From the NCBI GenBank assembly GCA_041946865.1, contig JBHGBF010000025.1, positions 1-34,821 of the forward strand: a stretch of DNA of 34,821 bases. Reading direction: 5' to 3'. A program made the position numbers and the translations under genes. Below the pieces are notes generated by a model, which searched no databases, was not told where the DNA came from, and was given only the letters and a program-made list of their open reading frames with translations. Positions 15,332 to 24,480 of this stretch are shown here, piece after piece. Source of the stretch: RPQK01 sp041946865. Lineage in GTDB: Bacteria > Acidobacteriota > UBA6911 > RPQK01. Numbering within the stretch: position 1 is the stretch's first letter; each line of letters begins with the position of its first letter.

Positions 15332-18300
15332 CTACTTCTTGAATCGCGCTACGAAGCCGCCGCCGTTTCGCATCTGAATCGTCACGCTGTCGCCGCGTTG
15401 GGCTGTCTTTTCCTCGACCACAACGGCGTCGTCTTTGGCCGGATCATCGCGCACAAACGTCGCCTTGTATGGACCGTCGCCGAGGAAGGCCAGAGGAACC
15501 TGGATCGTCCGGCCCTGCGGGCCGCACATCACAGCGAGGTACCACATCTCCCCGCTGCGGCGCGCAAAAACCGACAGCTCGCCGATCTCCGATGCCGGCC
15601 CGACGATGGTTTCGTCCCAGACCGCCGGGATGTCCTTGATCACACTCGCAGCTGGGTTCGACAACACGGCCTGGGGATGAGCCGCAAGAGTCAGAAGCGG
15701 GCTGTCGAAAGTCGCGAAGCTGGCGATCTGATGGGCCCAGGTCGTGTCTGCGCGCCGCTCTCCGAAGTGCAGCGTCGTATAGTCCGCGGGGCCGGCCAGG
15801 TAACGCGTGAACGGCAGGATTGTTTCGTGGCGGGCCCGCTCACGCAGGGAACTGCTCTCCATCCCCCGGACGGCTTCACGGCACAGCTCGTTAGGCCAGG
15901 TGCGATCCCGGCCCGTCGGCTTGTTCGCCCCGTGGAAGTCGACCACCATCTGGTACTGGGCCGCCTTGCTGAGCAGTTCTTCGTACAGGTCGATGATCTC
16001 CTTGGCTTCGTGGTCCATGAAGTCGATTTTGGCACCGGCCACACCCAGGCTGTGGAGCTTCGAAAAGAACTGCTCGCGCGCCTCCAGGGTGCGCAACTGG
16101 TTGCTGTGGCGCCAGAACAGAAGGCGAACGCCGCGTTCGGCCGAATACTGCACGATGTCGCGGATCTGCTCCTCGGTCCAGCGGGTCCACACGCCTTCCA
16201 GGATGTGATACTCAAAGCCCAGCCGGCCGGCCTGTTCGGAGAAGCCTTTGAGCCCCTCGAAGCTTCCGTCTCCGCCATCCACATAGCGCCACACGGAACG
16301 TCCCGGCTTGACCCATTCGGTCTTTATTCCCTGCGGGAAGTACTTGGGATCGGGCGCCGGGCAAAGATCGGTCACGATCGTGCTGTTGACCAGTGTATGC
16401 AGGTCGGCGGCCGCCATGATGACGCGCCAGGGAGTCGTGATCGTCCCGGAGACCGCGGCTGCACGGCCCAGCCGTTTCGCTTCCTCGCGGCCGTAGCGCA
16501 GCTCATAGGGCCAGTTCACGGGCTGGCGATGACCCAACGCCGTGACCAGCCCTCGGCGCCCATCGGCTACAAGCGCCATTCCTGAATAATCGACGAGGTT
16601 AGCTTCGGTGATGGCGCCGTAGCCGCCCGCCCCCGGCAGTTTGAAAGTTACCGGTGGCCCGGCCCATTCGCCCGGACCAATGTCCTGGATTTCCTTCTTC
16701 TGATAAGCCGATTCGTAGTGACCGCTCAGATCGTGGTACCAGACGGTGGTTCCGGCGGGGAGCACGAAGGTGGAGTATTCGTCCGGCACCCGTGACTCCT
16801 CCGGCTTTCCGGGAATCACATGACGGAACGCGACAGCGTCATTTGACACCCGAACGTCAAGCGTGTAGGGGGTAAAACTCAGATCGTGAGTGAGCGAGAT
16901 TCGGAGGCCTTTAAACTGATTGGCTGCCTGGCTCTTCATCCCATGCCAGGGATAGCTTTCGTTCATTTCGTAACGTTCCGCCCCGCCAAAAACCACGCCG
17001 CTTGACAGATCGTATCCATCCAGAATCATGACAATCGGCGAAGGCTCGATGAGCGTGGCGCCGTCTCGCTTGACGGCGAACGTCAGGCGCTCTGCGTTGG
17101 GAAGGACCGAGACAGTGACCTTTCCGTCCGGGCTCGCCACGTCGACCGGTTCCATCTTCACGCGAGTCGAGCGCCGGCTGGTTGGCCGCTGCCGTTCGCC
17201 TTGTCCCGATCTCCCGGGTGACTGCTGGCCGGCACGCACAGGAATCAGTTGGACAGCGCGCAACGTCAGCCCCAGTCCCTTCGCCGTCTCGATGCGCTTC
17301 GGGGCCAGCTGCACCGTCACGCTGCCCGGTCCCTGCAGTCGAACCTGTCCGAGGTTCGTGTACACGTCTCTCCAGCGAGGGTTTCGATTGTTCAGGACGC
17401 GACGCCCGTCCTCGATCAGGCCTTCCAGTTTTCGTCCCCCGACGTCGACGGCGAGCACATGCCCTCCTTCCCAGTCGTCGCCTCCGCGCGGCGCCCGGGC
17501 TTCGCAAGTCACGACCTGCACCTGGTACTCGCCGGCTTGCAGCGCGCGGAAGCTCCATTTCAGCCCGCCGCCGGCAGTCAGCCAGCGGTTCGTCACTCCC
17601 CGGATGTCGACTGAGAAACGTTCGCCGCCGGCCGGCTGACTGATCTCCGCAAGGCCTGGCGAAAGGATCACTTTTCCGTCGGGCTGTTGGACAAGCCCTT
17701 CTTCGACTCGGGCCTCGCCCTCCAGATCGAGCGCGACGACGGAGGCGTTCTTGTCAGGCGGAGATGCAGGCAGTTGAATGCGCAAAACATGCAGCCCGCC
17801 GGCCTCGACCGCTTGCTTCACCGCCAGGCTCTTACCCGGGTCCGCCAGCAGGCGGGCCGCGCGAACGGGCGTCTGCAGGCCGTAAAGCACCAGCTCACCG
17901 GCCGGCCAGTCGACCAAATGCAGGTATAACTTGCCCGGCTTCCTGGTAACCGAGCCCCAGTCGAACTCGTAAGGGAACGGGCTCGGCTGGGCGCCGTAAA
18001 CGGCCTCGGAATTCACTTTCATCCATTGCCCGACTTCGAGCAGCCGGTCGATACTCGGCTGCGGGATCAGGCCCTCCGCGGTCGGACCGACGTTGAGCAG
18101 GTAATTGCCGTTCTTACTGACGACGTCGACCAACTGGCGAATCAGAGTCTGGGCCGATTTCCAGTTATGGTCATCCTTCTTGAAGCCCCACGTGTCGTTC
18201 AGCGTGACAGGCGTCTCCCAGTCGTAATCCAGAACCCGAACCGGCAGCTGGTTGTCGCCTGTGCTCTGATAGTCTCCCATGTCGTTGCCGATCCGGCCGC

Positions 18301-19024
18301 TGACCAGGCAGTCGGGCTGGATGGAGTGAACCAGATTCGCCAGCTCCAGGCTTTGCTCTCTGCTCATCCGGCGCGGGGTGTCGAACCAGATGAGACCGAT
18401 CGGGCCGTACTGGGTGAGAATTTCGCGCACCTGGGGCTTGACCAGTTCGTCCAGATATTTCGGGAAGTCTTTCTTGGACTCGTCGTAGTCCCAATTGTTG
18501 CCGTCGCCGTTGGGGTGATGCCAGTCCTGGGTCTGGGAGTAATAGAAGCAAAGCCGGATCCCCTCCCGCCGGCACGCCGCCGCCAGATCTTTCATGGGAT
18601 CGCGCTTGAAAGGGGTACGGTCAACGATATCGTAGTCGGAGACCTTAGAATCGAACATCGCAAAACCGTCATGGTGCTTGGAGGTAATGACGATGTACTT
18701 CTGGCCCGCCGCCTTGGCCAGGCGAACCCACTCGTCCGCGTTAAACTTCACCGGATTGAATTGCCCGGCCAGTTTTTCGTACTCGGCGACCGGGATTTTC
18801 GCCCGGTTCATGATCCACTCGCCGATTCCCGGGATCAGTTTGCCCTTCCATTCCCCGGCGGGGACCGCGTACACACCCCAATGGATGAACATGCCGAAGC
18901 GGGCCTCGCGCCACCATTTCAGCCGCGCCTCCCGCTTGGCCGGAGTATCAGTGAAAGTCTGGGGAAAAAGCGAGCTGAGCGACGAGATAGAAATGAATAG
19001 AACGACTAAGGCACGAACCAACAT
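15332..19024 (-). CDS. GH29 alpha-L-fucosidase / GH97 glycosidase fusion enzyme
   Basis: Exported 1230-residue bifunctional enzyme. The start follows TGGAGGTTCTC; residues 1-22 are a signal peptide. Residues about 25-345 are a GH29 barrel: WWREARFGMFIHWGVYAVPAG, KYIVITSKHHDGFAMFDSK, GIRLCFYYSQTQDWHHP and GLIWFDTP, where Asp215 is the expected nucleophile, then LNVGPTAEG. Residues 346-595 are beta-rich accessory domains; the second (about 460-595) looks like a carbohydrate-binding sandwich. A basic Ser/Arg/Gln-rich linker (about 598-622) leads to a complete GH97 module (about 627-1230): ASPDGKVTVSV, EANLVDYSGMALVADG, GAKIDFMDHEAKE (Asp1001, as in retaining GH97 alpha-galactosidases) and NELCREAVRGMES (Glu1050 as likely acid/base). 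The GH97 half has no signal peptide of its own. It lies 47 bp after the GWxTD gene. A role in fucosylated or galactosylated glycan breakdown is inferred. Confidence 0.9.
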   Translation of the reverse strand: MLVRALVVLFISISSLSSLFPQTFTDTPAKREARLKWWREARFGMFIHWGVYAVPAGEWKGKLIPGIGEWIMNRAKIPVAEYEKLAGQFNPVKFNADEWVRLAKAAGQKYIVITSKHHDGFAMFDSKVSDYDIVDRTPFKRDPMKDLAAACRREGIRLCFYYSQTQDWHHPNGDGNNWDYDESKKDFPKYLDELVKPQVREILTQYGPIGLIWFDTPRRMSREQSLELANLVHSIQPDCLVSGRIGNDMGDYQSTGDNQLPVRVLDYDWETPVTLNDTWGFKKDDHNWKSAQTLIRQLVDVVSKNGNYLLNVGPTAEGLIPQPSIDRLLEVGQWMKVNSEAVYGAQPSPFPYEFDWGSVTRKPGKLYLHLVDWPAGELVLYGLQTPVRAARLLADPGKSLAVKQAVEAGGLHVLRIQLPASPPDKNASVVALDLEGEARVEEGLVQQPDGKVILSPGLAEISQPAGGERFSVDIRGVTNRWLTAGGGLKWSFRALQAGEYQVQVVTCEARAPRGGDDWEGGHVLAVDVGGRKLEGLIEDGRRVLNNRNPRWRDVYTNLGQVRLQGPGSVTVQLAPKRIETAKGLGLTLRAVQLIPVRAGQQSPGRSGQGERQRPTSRRSTRVKMEPVDVASPDGKVTVSVLPNAERLTFAVKRDGATLIEPSPIVMILDGYDLSSGVVFGGAERYEMNESYPWHGMKSQAANQFKGLRISLTHDLSFTPYTLDVRVSNDAVAFRHVIPGKPEESRVPDEYSTFVLPAGTTVWYHDLSGHYESAYQKKEIQDIGPGEWAGPPVTFKLPGAGGYGAITEANLVDYSGMALVADGRRGLVTALGHRQPVNWPYELRYGREEAKRLGRAAAVSGTITTPWRVIMAAADLHTLVNSTIVTDLCPAPDPKYFPQGIKTEWVKPGRSVWRYVDGGDGSFEGLKGFSEQAGRLGFEYHILEGVWTRWTEEQIRDIVQYSAERGVRLLFWRHSNQLRTLEAREQFFSKLHSLGVAGAKIDFMDHEAKEIIDLYEELLSKAAQYQMVVDFHGANKPTGRDRTWPNELCREAVRGMESSSLRERARHETILPFTRYLAGPADYTTLHFGERRADTTWAHQIASFATFDSPLLTLAAHPQAVLSNPAASVIKDIPAVWDETIVGPASEIGELSVFARRSGEMWYLAVMCGPQGRTIQVPLAFLGDGPYKATFVRDDPAKDDAVVVEEKTAQRGDSVTIQMRNGGGFVARFKK

Positions 19025-19071
19025 GAGAACCTCCAGATGAAGTTGCTTTTCTGACGCCCGGCCGGGCTGAC

Positions 19072-20697
19072 TTAGTTCCTTGCCACCTCACGCGCCACGA
19101 TTGAGAGTTCGTCCGAGGCCGTCACGGACTGGCCGCTGATCCGGTCCTTGACTTCCACCCGAACCTGGTAACGCCCCGGCGTGAGGTCGATCGTCGGGAG
19201 CGCACGGATCAGAACGGCACGCTGGGCGGAGAAGTACTGCAGCGAAGCGCCTGTTTCATCAACCATCTCGATGACCGGTTTCCCCTCCCGCAGCACCTGG
19301 TACCAAATCCCGAGCGAGGGCGCATTGGTGGCCTGATCGACTGCCACGTTATACGCCTGCAGGTAAAGGCCGATCGGGTTCTTCTGGACAAAGGCCTTGT
19401 CCACGCTCGGCCGGACCTTTACGTTTCCGAGGACAAACCGCTGCTCCAGTTGAGCGGGCTCGGCGAGGGGAACGATCACATCGGCGAGGAGCAGGGAGCT
19501 GGCCAGTAGCTTCATGGCGCCGTAGGCAGGGGGAGCCAGCCCCCGACGAACGACGCCGAGTTTGCCGCTGTTCAAATCCTTGATGATGAAGTCGAGCTTG
19601 TAACGGGTCCCGGTGTTCAGCAGCAGGACCTTCTGGTAGATCGATCCCATCCGGAGGCCCTGTTCCAGCTTCTCCGGGGCAAAAGAGCTGACCATGTCGT
19701 CGTCAAACTCAGCCACTACCCGGTTGGCCAGGCTGGTCACAATTCCGTAAAAGGCGACCTTGGCGCTGTGTCTTCCTTCTTCCTGCTTGAAGGTGAGGTC
19801 GCGGTTGTCCACCTCGACGGTAATCGGGACGACGACCTGTGCGTCATCCAATCTGAAGTAGTCGGCACGGATCTTGAAAGGCAGATTCGTGTAGCTGATG
19901 TTGACGTTGACGACCTCCTTTAAGTCGGGGTACTGGATTGGTCGCGGCTTTTGCGAGACCACGAACTTCTCCCATTGTCGGAACGGGTCATTTTCAGAGC
20001 CCATGTAGTAGTTGAACCGATTCTCGTAGTTGCCAGGGAAGTAATAGGGCCGGTCAGCCTTGGTGGTATCGCCGCGAAGCTCGGATTCGGTAGGCCCGGC
20101 GCCAGGGACGTACTTCATGGCGTCTTTTTCGTAAGGGTTCAGAGCGAGGCGGTACTCGCCCGTCGATGACGGGTCAACGAACTCCAGCTCCACGGCGCCC
20201 AAACCCTCCATATGGCGGTACCACCACTTTTCAAACGGATAAACCGTGGTTGTGCCGCCGCCTTCTTCCGGCGGGCGGACATACGGCCCGCCAGCCGGAT
20301 GGCGCTCAACCTGGTCCGGCGGGCCGTGAATGATATAGATCCGGCCACGGTCGGTCTTCCAGCCGGGAGTGGCGCTCGTGTACCATTCGTTGGCGTAAGC
20401 GATTCGCCGGTAGTGCTCCTCTTTAAACTCGTTGGCCGCCGTTCGGGGGTCCGGGTCGCGCCGCTGCCAGAACTGCTCGATGAACTGTTCTTTCTCCTCG
20501 GCGGTCGTGAGCCTGGCGAAAACGGCTCGTTCTTCGTCGGTTATCAAGTAAACCGCGTGTTCGTTCAGCCATTTCTGAAAGTAATCAGCGGCCTCTTCCT
20601 GCCTGAGGGCTTCGAGCTTCTCCTTTTGGGACTGGTCTTGCGCTGTGGCCTCGGCGGCAAGAACGAAGAGGACAGTGAACGATAGCCTTGAAATCAT
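19072..20697 (-). CDS. GWxTD domain-containing exported protein
   Basis: 541 residues; the start MISRLSFTVLFVLAAEATAQ gives a signal peptide, while the upstream extension to 20802 is not protein-like. Residues about 30-105 are a helical segment (YFQKWLNEHAVYLITDEERAVF, FIEQFWQRRDPDP) followed by the name-giving motif GWKTDRGRIYIIHGPPD at 112-128 and WWYRHMEGLGAVELEFVDP. The C-terminal two thirds is beta-rich, with LPFKIRADYFRLDDAQVVVPI and TPGRYQVRVEVKDRISGQ near the end. The family has no established biochemical role; it is common in Acidobacteria and Bacteroidetes. Here it sits between receptor B and the GH29-GH97 enzyme on the same strand, hinting at an envelope role in the same pathway. 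The ribosome site is weak. Confidence 0.87.
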   Translation of the reverse strand: MISRLSFTVLFVLAAEATAQDQSQKEKLEALRQEEAADYFQKWLNEHAVYLITDEERAVFARLTTAEEKEQFIEQFWQRRDPDPRTAANEFKEEHYRRIAYANEWYTSATPGWKTDRGRIYIIHGPPDQVERHPAGGPYVRPPEEGGGTTTVYPFEKWWYRHMEGLGAVELEFVDPSSTGEYRLALNPYEKDAMKYVPGAGPTESELRGDTTKADRPYYFPGNYENRFNYYMGSENDPFRQWEKFVVSQKPRPIQYPDLKEVVNVNISYTNLPFKIRADYFRLDDAQVVVPITVEVDNRDLTFKQEEGRHSAKVAFYGIVTSLANRVVAEFDDDMVSSFAPEKLEQGLRMGSIYQKVLLLNTGTRYKLDFIIKDLNSGKLGVVRRGLAPPAYGAMKLLASSLLLADVIVPLAEPAQLEQRFVLGNVKVRPSVDKAFVQKNPIGLYLQAYNVAVDQATNAPSLGIWYQVLREGKPVIEMVDETGASLQYFSAQRAVLIRALPTIDLTPGRYQVRVEVKDRISGQSVTASDELSIVAREVARN

Positions 20698-20734
20698 GGC
20701 GTCTCGATTGTAAACCCGGCAAAGAAGTAGCACA

Positions 20735-20834
20735 GCCTGGTTTGTAGTTCGCCCTCGGACCGCAGTCTCAGAAGCGCAGCTGGCGGACAAGTTTCCAAGC
20801 AAGCCCGCCTGAGAGCTGAAACTGCAAACCAGGC
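20735..20834. repeat. 15-bp inverted repeat bracketing the receptor B / GWxTD gap
   Basis: GCCTGGTTTGTAGTT at 20735-20749 is complementary to AACTGCAAACCAGGC at 20820-20834 with one mismatch, enclosing 70 bases. The left arm continues into GTAGTTCGCCCTC, similar to the dispersed repeats at 39-58 and 33850-33873. The right arm abuts the terminator-like hairpin 20833-20867. It could be the ends of a small non-autonomous element or an RNA structure in the transcript. Confidence 0.65.
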
Positions 20835-20867
20835 CCCCACACCCCGCTGCCTGCGGGATGCGGGGGC
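20833..20867 (-). terminator. GC-rich hairpin after receptor B
   Basis: On the minus strand GCCCCCGCATCCCGC, a five-base loop AGGCA, then GCGGGGTGTGGGGGC: 15 base positions with two mispairs or wobbles. It starts 19 bases after the receptor stop codon. No uniform U-run follows (CTGGTTTG), so it may be a partial terminator or 3' stabiliser inside the operon. Confidence 0.6.
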
Positions 20868-20885
20868 TTCATGCTTCGAGCCGGC

Positions 20886-23800
20886 TCAGTACGTAAAGCG
20901 GATGCCGAACTGCATCTGCCTGGGCCCGTGGGAAATACCGGTGATCTTCCCGAAGCTGGGGCTGGTAAGAGTCGTGGTCGGATTTCCCAGATCGATGTGG
21001 TTGAACACGTTAAAGGCTTGGGCCTGAAGCTCGAGCTTCCAGCCTTCCTTCAGGATGACGTTCTTCTGGAGGCCGAAGTCCACATTAACGACGCCATCCG
21101 CGCGCAAGATGCCCCGGCCGGCATTACCGAAATTGTTGACCGGAACGGCGAAAGCCGCCTTGTTGATCCACTCCAAATCCCACTGCCTGGCGGGGATCGG
21201 ATCGACGCCTTCCACGCGGTTTGGCCGCATATAGGTGAACCCGCTCGAGCCGATATTGGCAATATCCGCGTTTCCCAGGTCGATCGTAATCGGCTGGCCG
21301 GAACGGGCCATCAGCATCCAATTCATCTGCCAGTTGCCGAAAATCGCGGCGGCCGCGCCCTCGCTCAGGAAACGCTTGCCCTTCCCGAAGGGCAATTCCG
21401 CGACGGTTCCCCAAGTCAGGAGGTGGGGCACGTCGTAACCAGACACGGCCTTGTTCGAATCCGGGTCGTGGAAGTTCTGGATGTGCGAGTTCCCGATGCC
21501 TCTCTCGGCGTTGGCGAAACCGCTCGAGATATCGAGAGACTTCATCCAGGAGTAGGACAACAGGGTCGATACGCCGTTCGCAAACCGTCTCTGAACTTTG
21601 CCCTGCAGTGAGTGGAAACTCGAATAGCCCTGGTCATCCTGGTACGTCCAGTTCCCCTTGATGTGGGGCTGGGGCCGGTGAGCGTCGACCTGGGCCGTTG
21701 TCCACTTGGTATTGGTCCCGCTGACCGGTGTGCCGGGGACATCGAATCCGGGGACCGGGGAGCCGGCTGCGTAACCGGCGTACTCAAGCCGTTCGTTCTG
21801 GCTCCCGACGTAGGAGACACCGAGCATCAGGTCTCGCGTGATCTCGCGCTGGATCTCGACGTGCCACTGGTGCGAGTAAGGGTCTTTTCGATCCGGGTTG
21901 TTGAACCAGGCCGATGTCGGCGCCCAGGGATTGTCCCTTGGCTTGGAGGCCGGCAGGCTGCCCAGCTCCTCGATCTTCATGAAAGTAGCGTTGGGACTGA
22001 TCGGTTGGTTGATAGTGCCCGTGTCGAAACCGGAGACCTGCGGCCATCCCCAGGTCTCGTACTGATGTTGCGCGTACTGGCTGCGTGACGGCAACGCGTC
22101 AAACAACAGCGCGTAACCGGCGCGTAAAGCGGTCTTCGGGTTCATCTGCCAGGCGACTCCAAAGCGCGGGCCCCAGTTGTCGGTGATCGGCGCCAAAATC
22201 GACGAGCGCTCCCCGGTCACCTTGATGAACTGGTTGAAGGGGATTTCCGAAATGTCCTTGGGCAGACAGGGGTAATCGACACCATTGCAGACCGGAGGGA
22301 GGGCTTCAAGCGCGAGCAGCCACTCTCCGGTGGCCATGTTCGGACCGCTCTGAAGGGCTCGGGGGTCTTTGCTGGTGGCCTTGGTGATGTAGTCGTAACG
22401 CAGGCCGAAAGTCAGGGCCAGGTTGGGTGTGACCTTCCACTCATCCTGGAAGTAGCCCGACGCGGTCCCGGTCCCGAAGTCGATAAAACCCAGGTCCGTG
22501 ACGTAGGCGCGCATTTGGCGGGGAAGTCCCAACAGGGCAGACGCAATGTTATCGCCGGTAGTCGCCTGCGCGTTCGGGTCCTTTGTCGGTGTGGAGTCGA
22601 AGAGAATCTCGCCGAAGTTGTTCTTCTGAAGCCGCGCGATATGGACGAACTGAAAGCCCCCTTTCAGGCTGTGATTGCCGTGCAGCCAGGTGAGATCGGT
22701 GGCGATGTTCCAGTTCGGGTTGCCGCGCGGCCGGGGGCCCTGCTGGCCAAAGCTGCCGCCCGACCAGGGTGCGTCGCCAATGTTGAAGATGTATCCGGTG
22801 TACTTGTCGAGCGCCGGGAAATCCTTCTGGCCTGCTGAACCTGAAGGATGCTCTACGGGCGCGTCTTCAGTCGGCTGCGTGGCCTTGCCGCCCCGGACCT
22901 CCAAGATCAGCGTCGGCGAGAAGGAATGGAGGAACCCGCCGCCAAAGTTGCGGTTCGTCGCATCCGGAGTGCTGAAAAGGACGTCACCAAGAGGATTAAA
23001 GGTAGTGATCCTCTGTTCGTTCCATCGAAAGAACGCGTTGTCTTTCTGGCTGAAATGGTGATCTACCCTGACCTGCAAGGAGTTCGCACTCTTGCGCCTG
23101 GCCCGGTTGATCCGCAGGTTGGTCAGGTCCGCCTTGCTGGCCGTGGTGTTCGGCTTCGGCCAATACGCCTTCAGGAAGCTTTGCGCCATCGGCGAGATGA
23201 GATGGGCCGGGATCACGTTGTTAGGGAACTGATCTCGGACCGTTTTTCCGTTTTCGGTCCGTGTGGTAAACGGGTTATAAATCTTCCGCTCCACCGACGG
23301 ATCACAGCCGATACAGATCTTCTCGAGTATCTGCGAGAAGTCGCCGTTCAGCTCGGTATCCGACGGAACCAGCATCTTGATGTTCGTCTCATCACGATAC
23401 TGCCAGCCGTCGTAGCCGGCGAAAAAGAAGGTCTTGTCCTTGATGATCGGGCCGCCGATATTCCCCCCGTACTGATTCTGCTTGAAGGGCAGCGGTTCCT
23501 GACGGTCACGGTGAGCCTGCGGGTTGCGCGCGTCAAAGTAATCGTTACGCACGAACTCGAACGCCGAACCGTGGAATTCGTTGGTTCCCGACTTCGACGT
23601 CATATTGACCACGCCACCGGCGACACCGCCGTACTCGGCCTTGTCATTGTGCGACTGGACTTTGAATTCCTGCAGCGAATCGATGTCCGGCAGCACGACA
23701 TAGCCGGATGCGCGTACGCTGGTGTTGATGATACCGTCCACGTAATAGACCTTGGAACGGTTTTGCTGTCCCTGGACGGAAGCATTGAAGAGGCTGGACG

Positions 23801-24380
23801 CGGGCAGCCCTGTCATCCCCTCCGCCGCGCCAAAGCTCACTTCGCCGGACGTGGTCCCCTGCGCGGTGGACACTGGATTGACGCCCGGGGTCAGCATCAG
23901 CAGCTGAGTGAAATTCCGGCCATTCAGAGGCAAGTCCTTGATCACCTCTTCTTTGATCACATTTCCCAACTCGGCTGAGCTGGCCTGAATCAACTCGGTG
24001 CCGCCGACAATTTCGACCGTCTCGGCAACATCCCCGACCTGCAGGGTCACGTTTTTAGTCACGGCCTCGTTGACTCCCACTTCAAAGGCAGGCAGAACCG
24101 CGGTTTTGAAGCCGACGAGGGCGATAGAGAGCGTGTAAGTGCCCGGTCGCACATTCACGATGCGGAAGAATCCGCTGTCGTTCGTCACCGCCTCCATCTT
24201 GATGTTGGTTGCCACATTGGTGAGTGTGACGGCAGCGCCGGGGATGAGTCCCTTGGTCGCGTCCGTCACCGCTCCATTGACACTGCCGAAGGACGTCTGC
24301 GCCAGCAGCAGGCCGCTTGATAGCAGCAGCACCACGGCAATTCCTGAAAGGATCGTAGCTAACGAGGGTCGACTTCTCAT
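20886..24380 (-). CDS. TonB-dependent receptor B, Oar-like, carboxypeptidase-regulatory-like N-terminus
   Basis: Outer-membrane receptor of 1164 residues. AAGGAGGGC precedes the ATG. The signal peptide (residues 1-28) ends LLLAQ. Residues about 30-115 are the carboxypeptidase-regulatory-like domain (NGAVTDATKGLIPGAAVTLT, NDSGFFRIVNVRPGTYTLSI). The plug has the strongly conserved IKDLPLNGRNFTQLLMLTPGV and the NKAEYGGVAGGVVNMTSKSG turn before the barrel. The C-terminus MQFGIRFTY ends in an aromatic residue. Compared with receptor C its plug carries the canonical LPLNGRNF box. It is the second gene of a minus-strand run, 100 bp after receptor C. The transported molecule is unknown; a glycan fragment is inferred only from the downstream GH29-GH97 enzyme. 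Confidence 0.94.
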   Translation of the reverse strand: MRSRPSLATILSGIAVVLLLSSGLLLAQTSFGSVNGAVTDATKGLIPGAAVTLTNVATNIKMEAVTNDSGFFRIVNVRPGTYTLSIALVGFKTAVLPAFEVGVNEAVTKNVTLQVGDVAETVEIVGGTELIQASSAELGNVIKEEVIKDLPLNGRNFTQLLMLTPGVNPVSTAQGTTSGEVSFGAAEGMTGLPASSLFNASVQGQQNRSKVYYVDGIINTSVRASGYVVLPDIDSLQEFKVQSHNDKAEYGGVAGGVVNMTSKSGTNEFHGSAFEFVRNDYFDARNPQAHRDRQEPLPFKQNQYGGNIGGPIIKDKTFFFAGYDGWQYRDETNIKMLVPSDTELNGDFSQILEKICIGCDPSVERKIYNPFTTRTENGKTVRDQFPNNVIPAHLISPMAQSFLKAYWPKPNTTASKADLTNLRINRARRKSANSLQVRVDHHFSQKDNAFFRWNEQRITTFNPLGDVLFSTPDATNRNFGGGFLHSFSPTLILEVRGGKATQPTEDAPVEHPSGSAGQKDFPALDKYTGYIFNIGDAPWSGGSFGQQGPRPRGNPNWNIATDLTWLHGNHSLKGGFQFVHIARLQKNNFGEILFDSTPTKDPNAQATTGDNIASALLGLPRQMRAYVTDLGFIDFGTGTASGYFQDEWKVTPNLALTFGLRYDYITKATSKDPRALQSGPNMATGEWLLALEALPPVCNGVDYPCLPKDISEIPFNQFIKVTGERSSILAPITDNWGPRFGVAWQMNPKTALRAGYALLFDALPSRSQYAQHQYETWGWPQVSGFDTGTINQPISPNATFMKIEELGSLPASKPRDNPWAPTSAWFNNPDRKDPYSHQWHVEIQREITRDLMLGVSYVGSQNERLEYAGYAAGSPVPGFDVPGTPVSGTNTKWTTAQVDAHRPQPHIKGNWTYQDDQGYSSFHSLQGKVQRRFANGVSTLLSYSWMKSLDISSGFANAERGIGNSHIQNFHDPDSNKAVSGYDVPHLLTWGTVAELPFGKGKRFLSEGAAAAIFGNWQMNWMLMARSGQPITIDLGNADIANIGSSGFTYMRPNRVEGVDPIPARQWDLEWINKAAFAVPVNNFGNAGRGILRADGVVNVDFGLQKNVILKEGWKLELQAQAFNVFNHIDLGNPTTTLTSPSFGKITGISHGPRQMQFGIRFTY

Positions 24381-24430
24381 GGGCTTTAGCCCTCCTTGTC
24401 GTCGTCAAATCCTCTAACTACTCGACAGTG

Positions 24431-24470
24431 GGAGGGCGGGGGCGGAGCCTGCCTTCCCGACCCGCCCTCC
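24431..24470 (-). terminator. Hairpin between receptor C and receptor B genes
   Basis: Perfect 10-bp inverted repeat GGAGGGCGGG / CCCGCCCTCC separated by 20 bases, beginning 10 bases after the receptor C stop codon. There is no U-tract. It is more likely an attenuating or mRNA-stabilising structure than a full terminator, given that receptor B starts 50 bases further on. Confidence 0.5.
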
Positions 24471-24480
24471 TGGCTGCACG

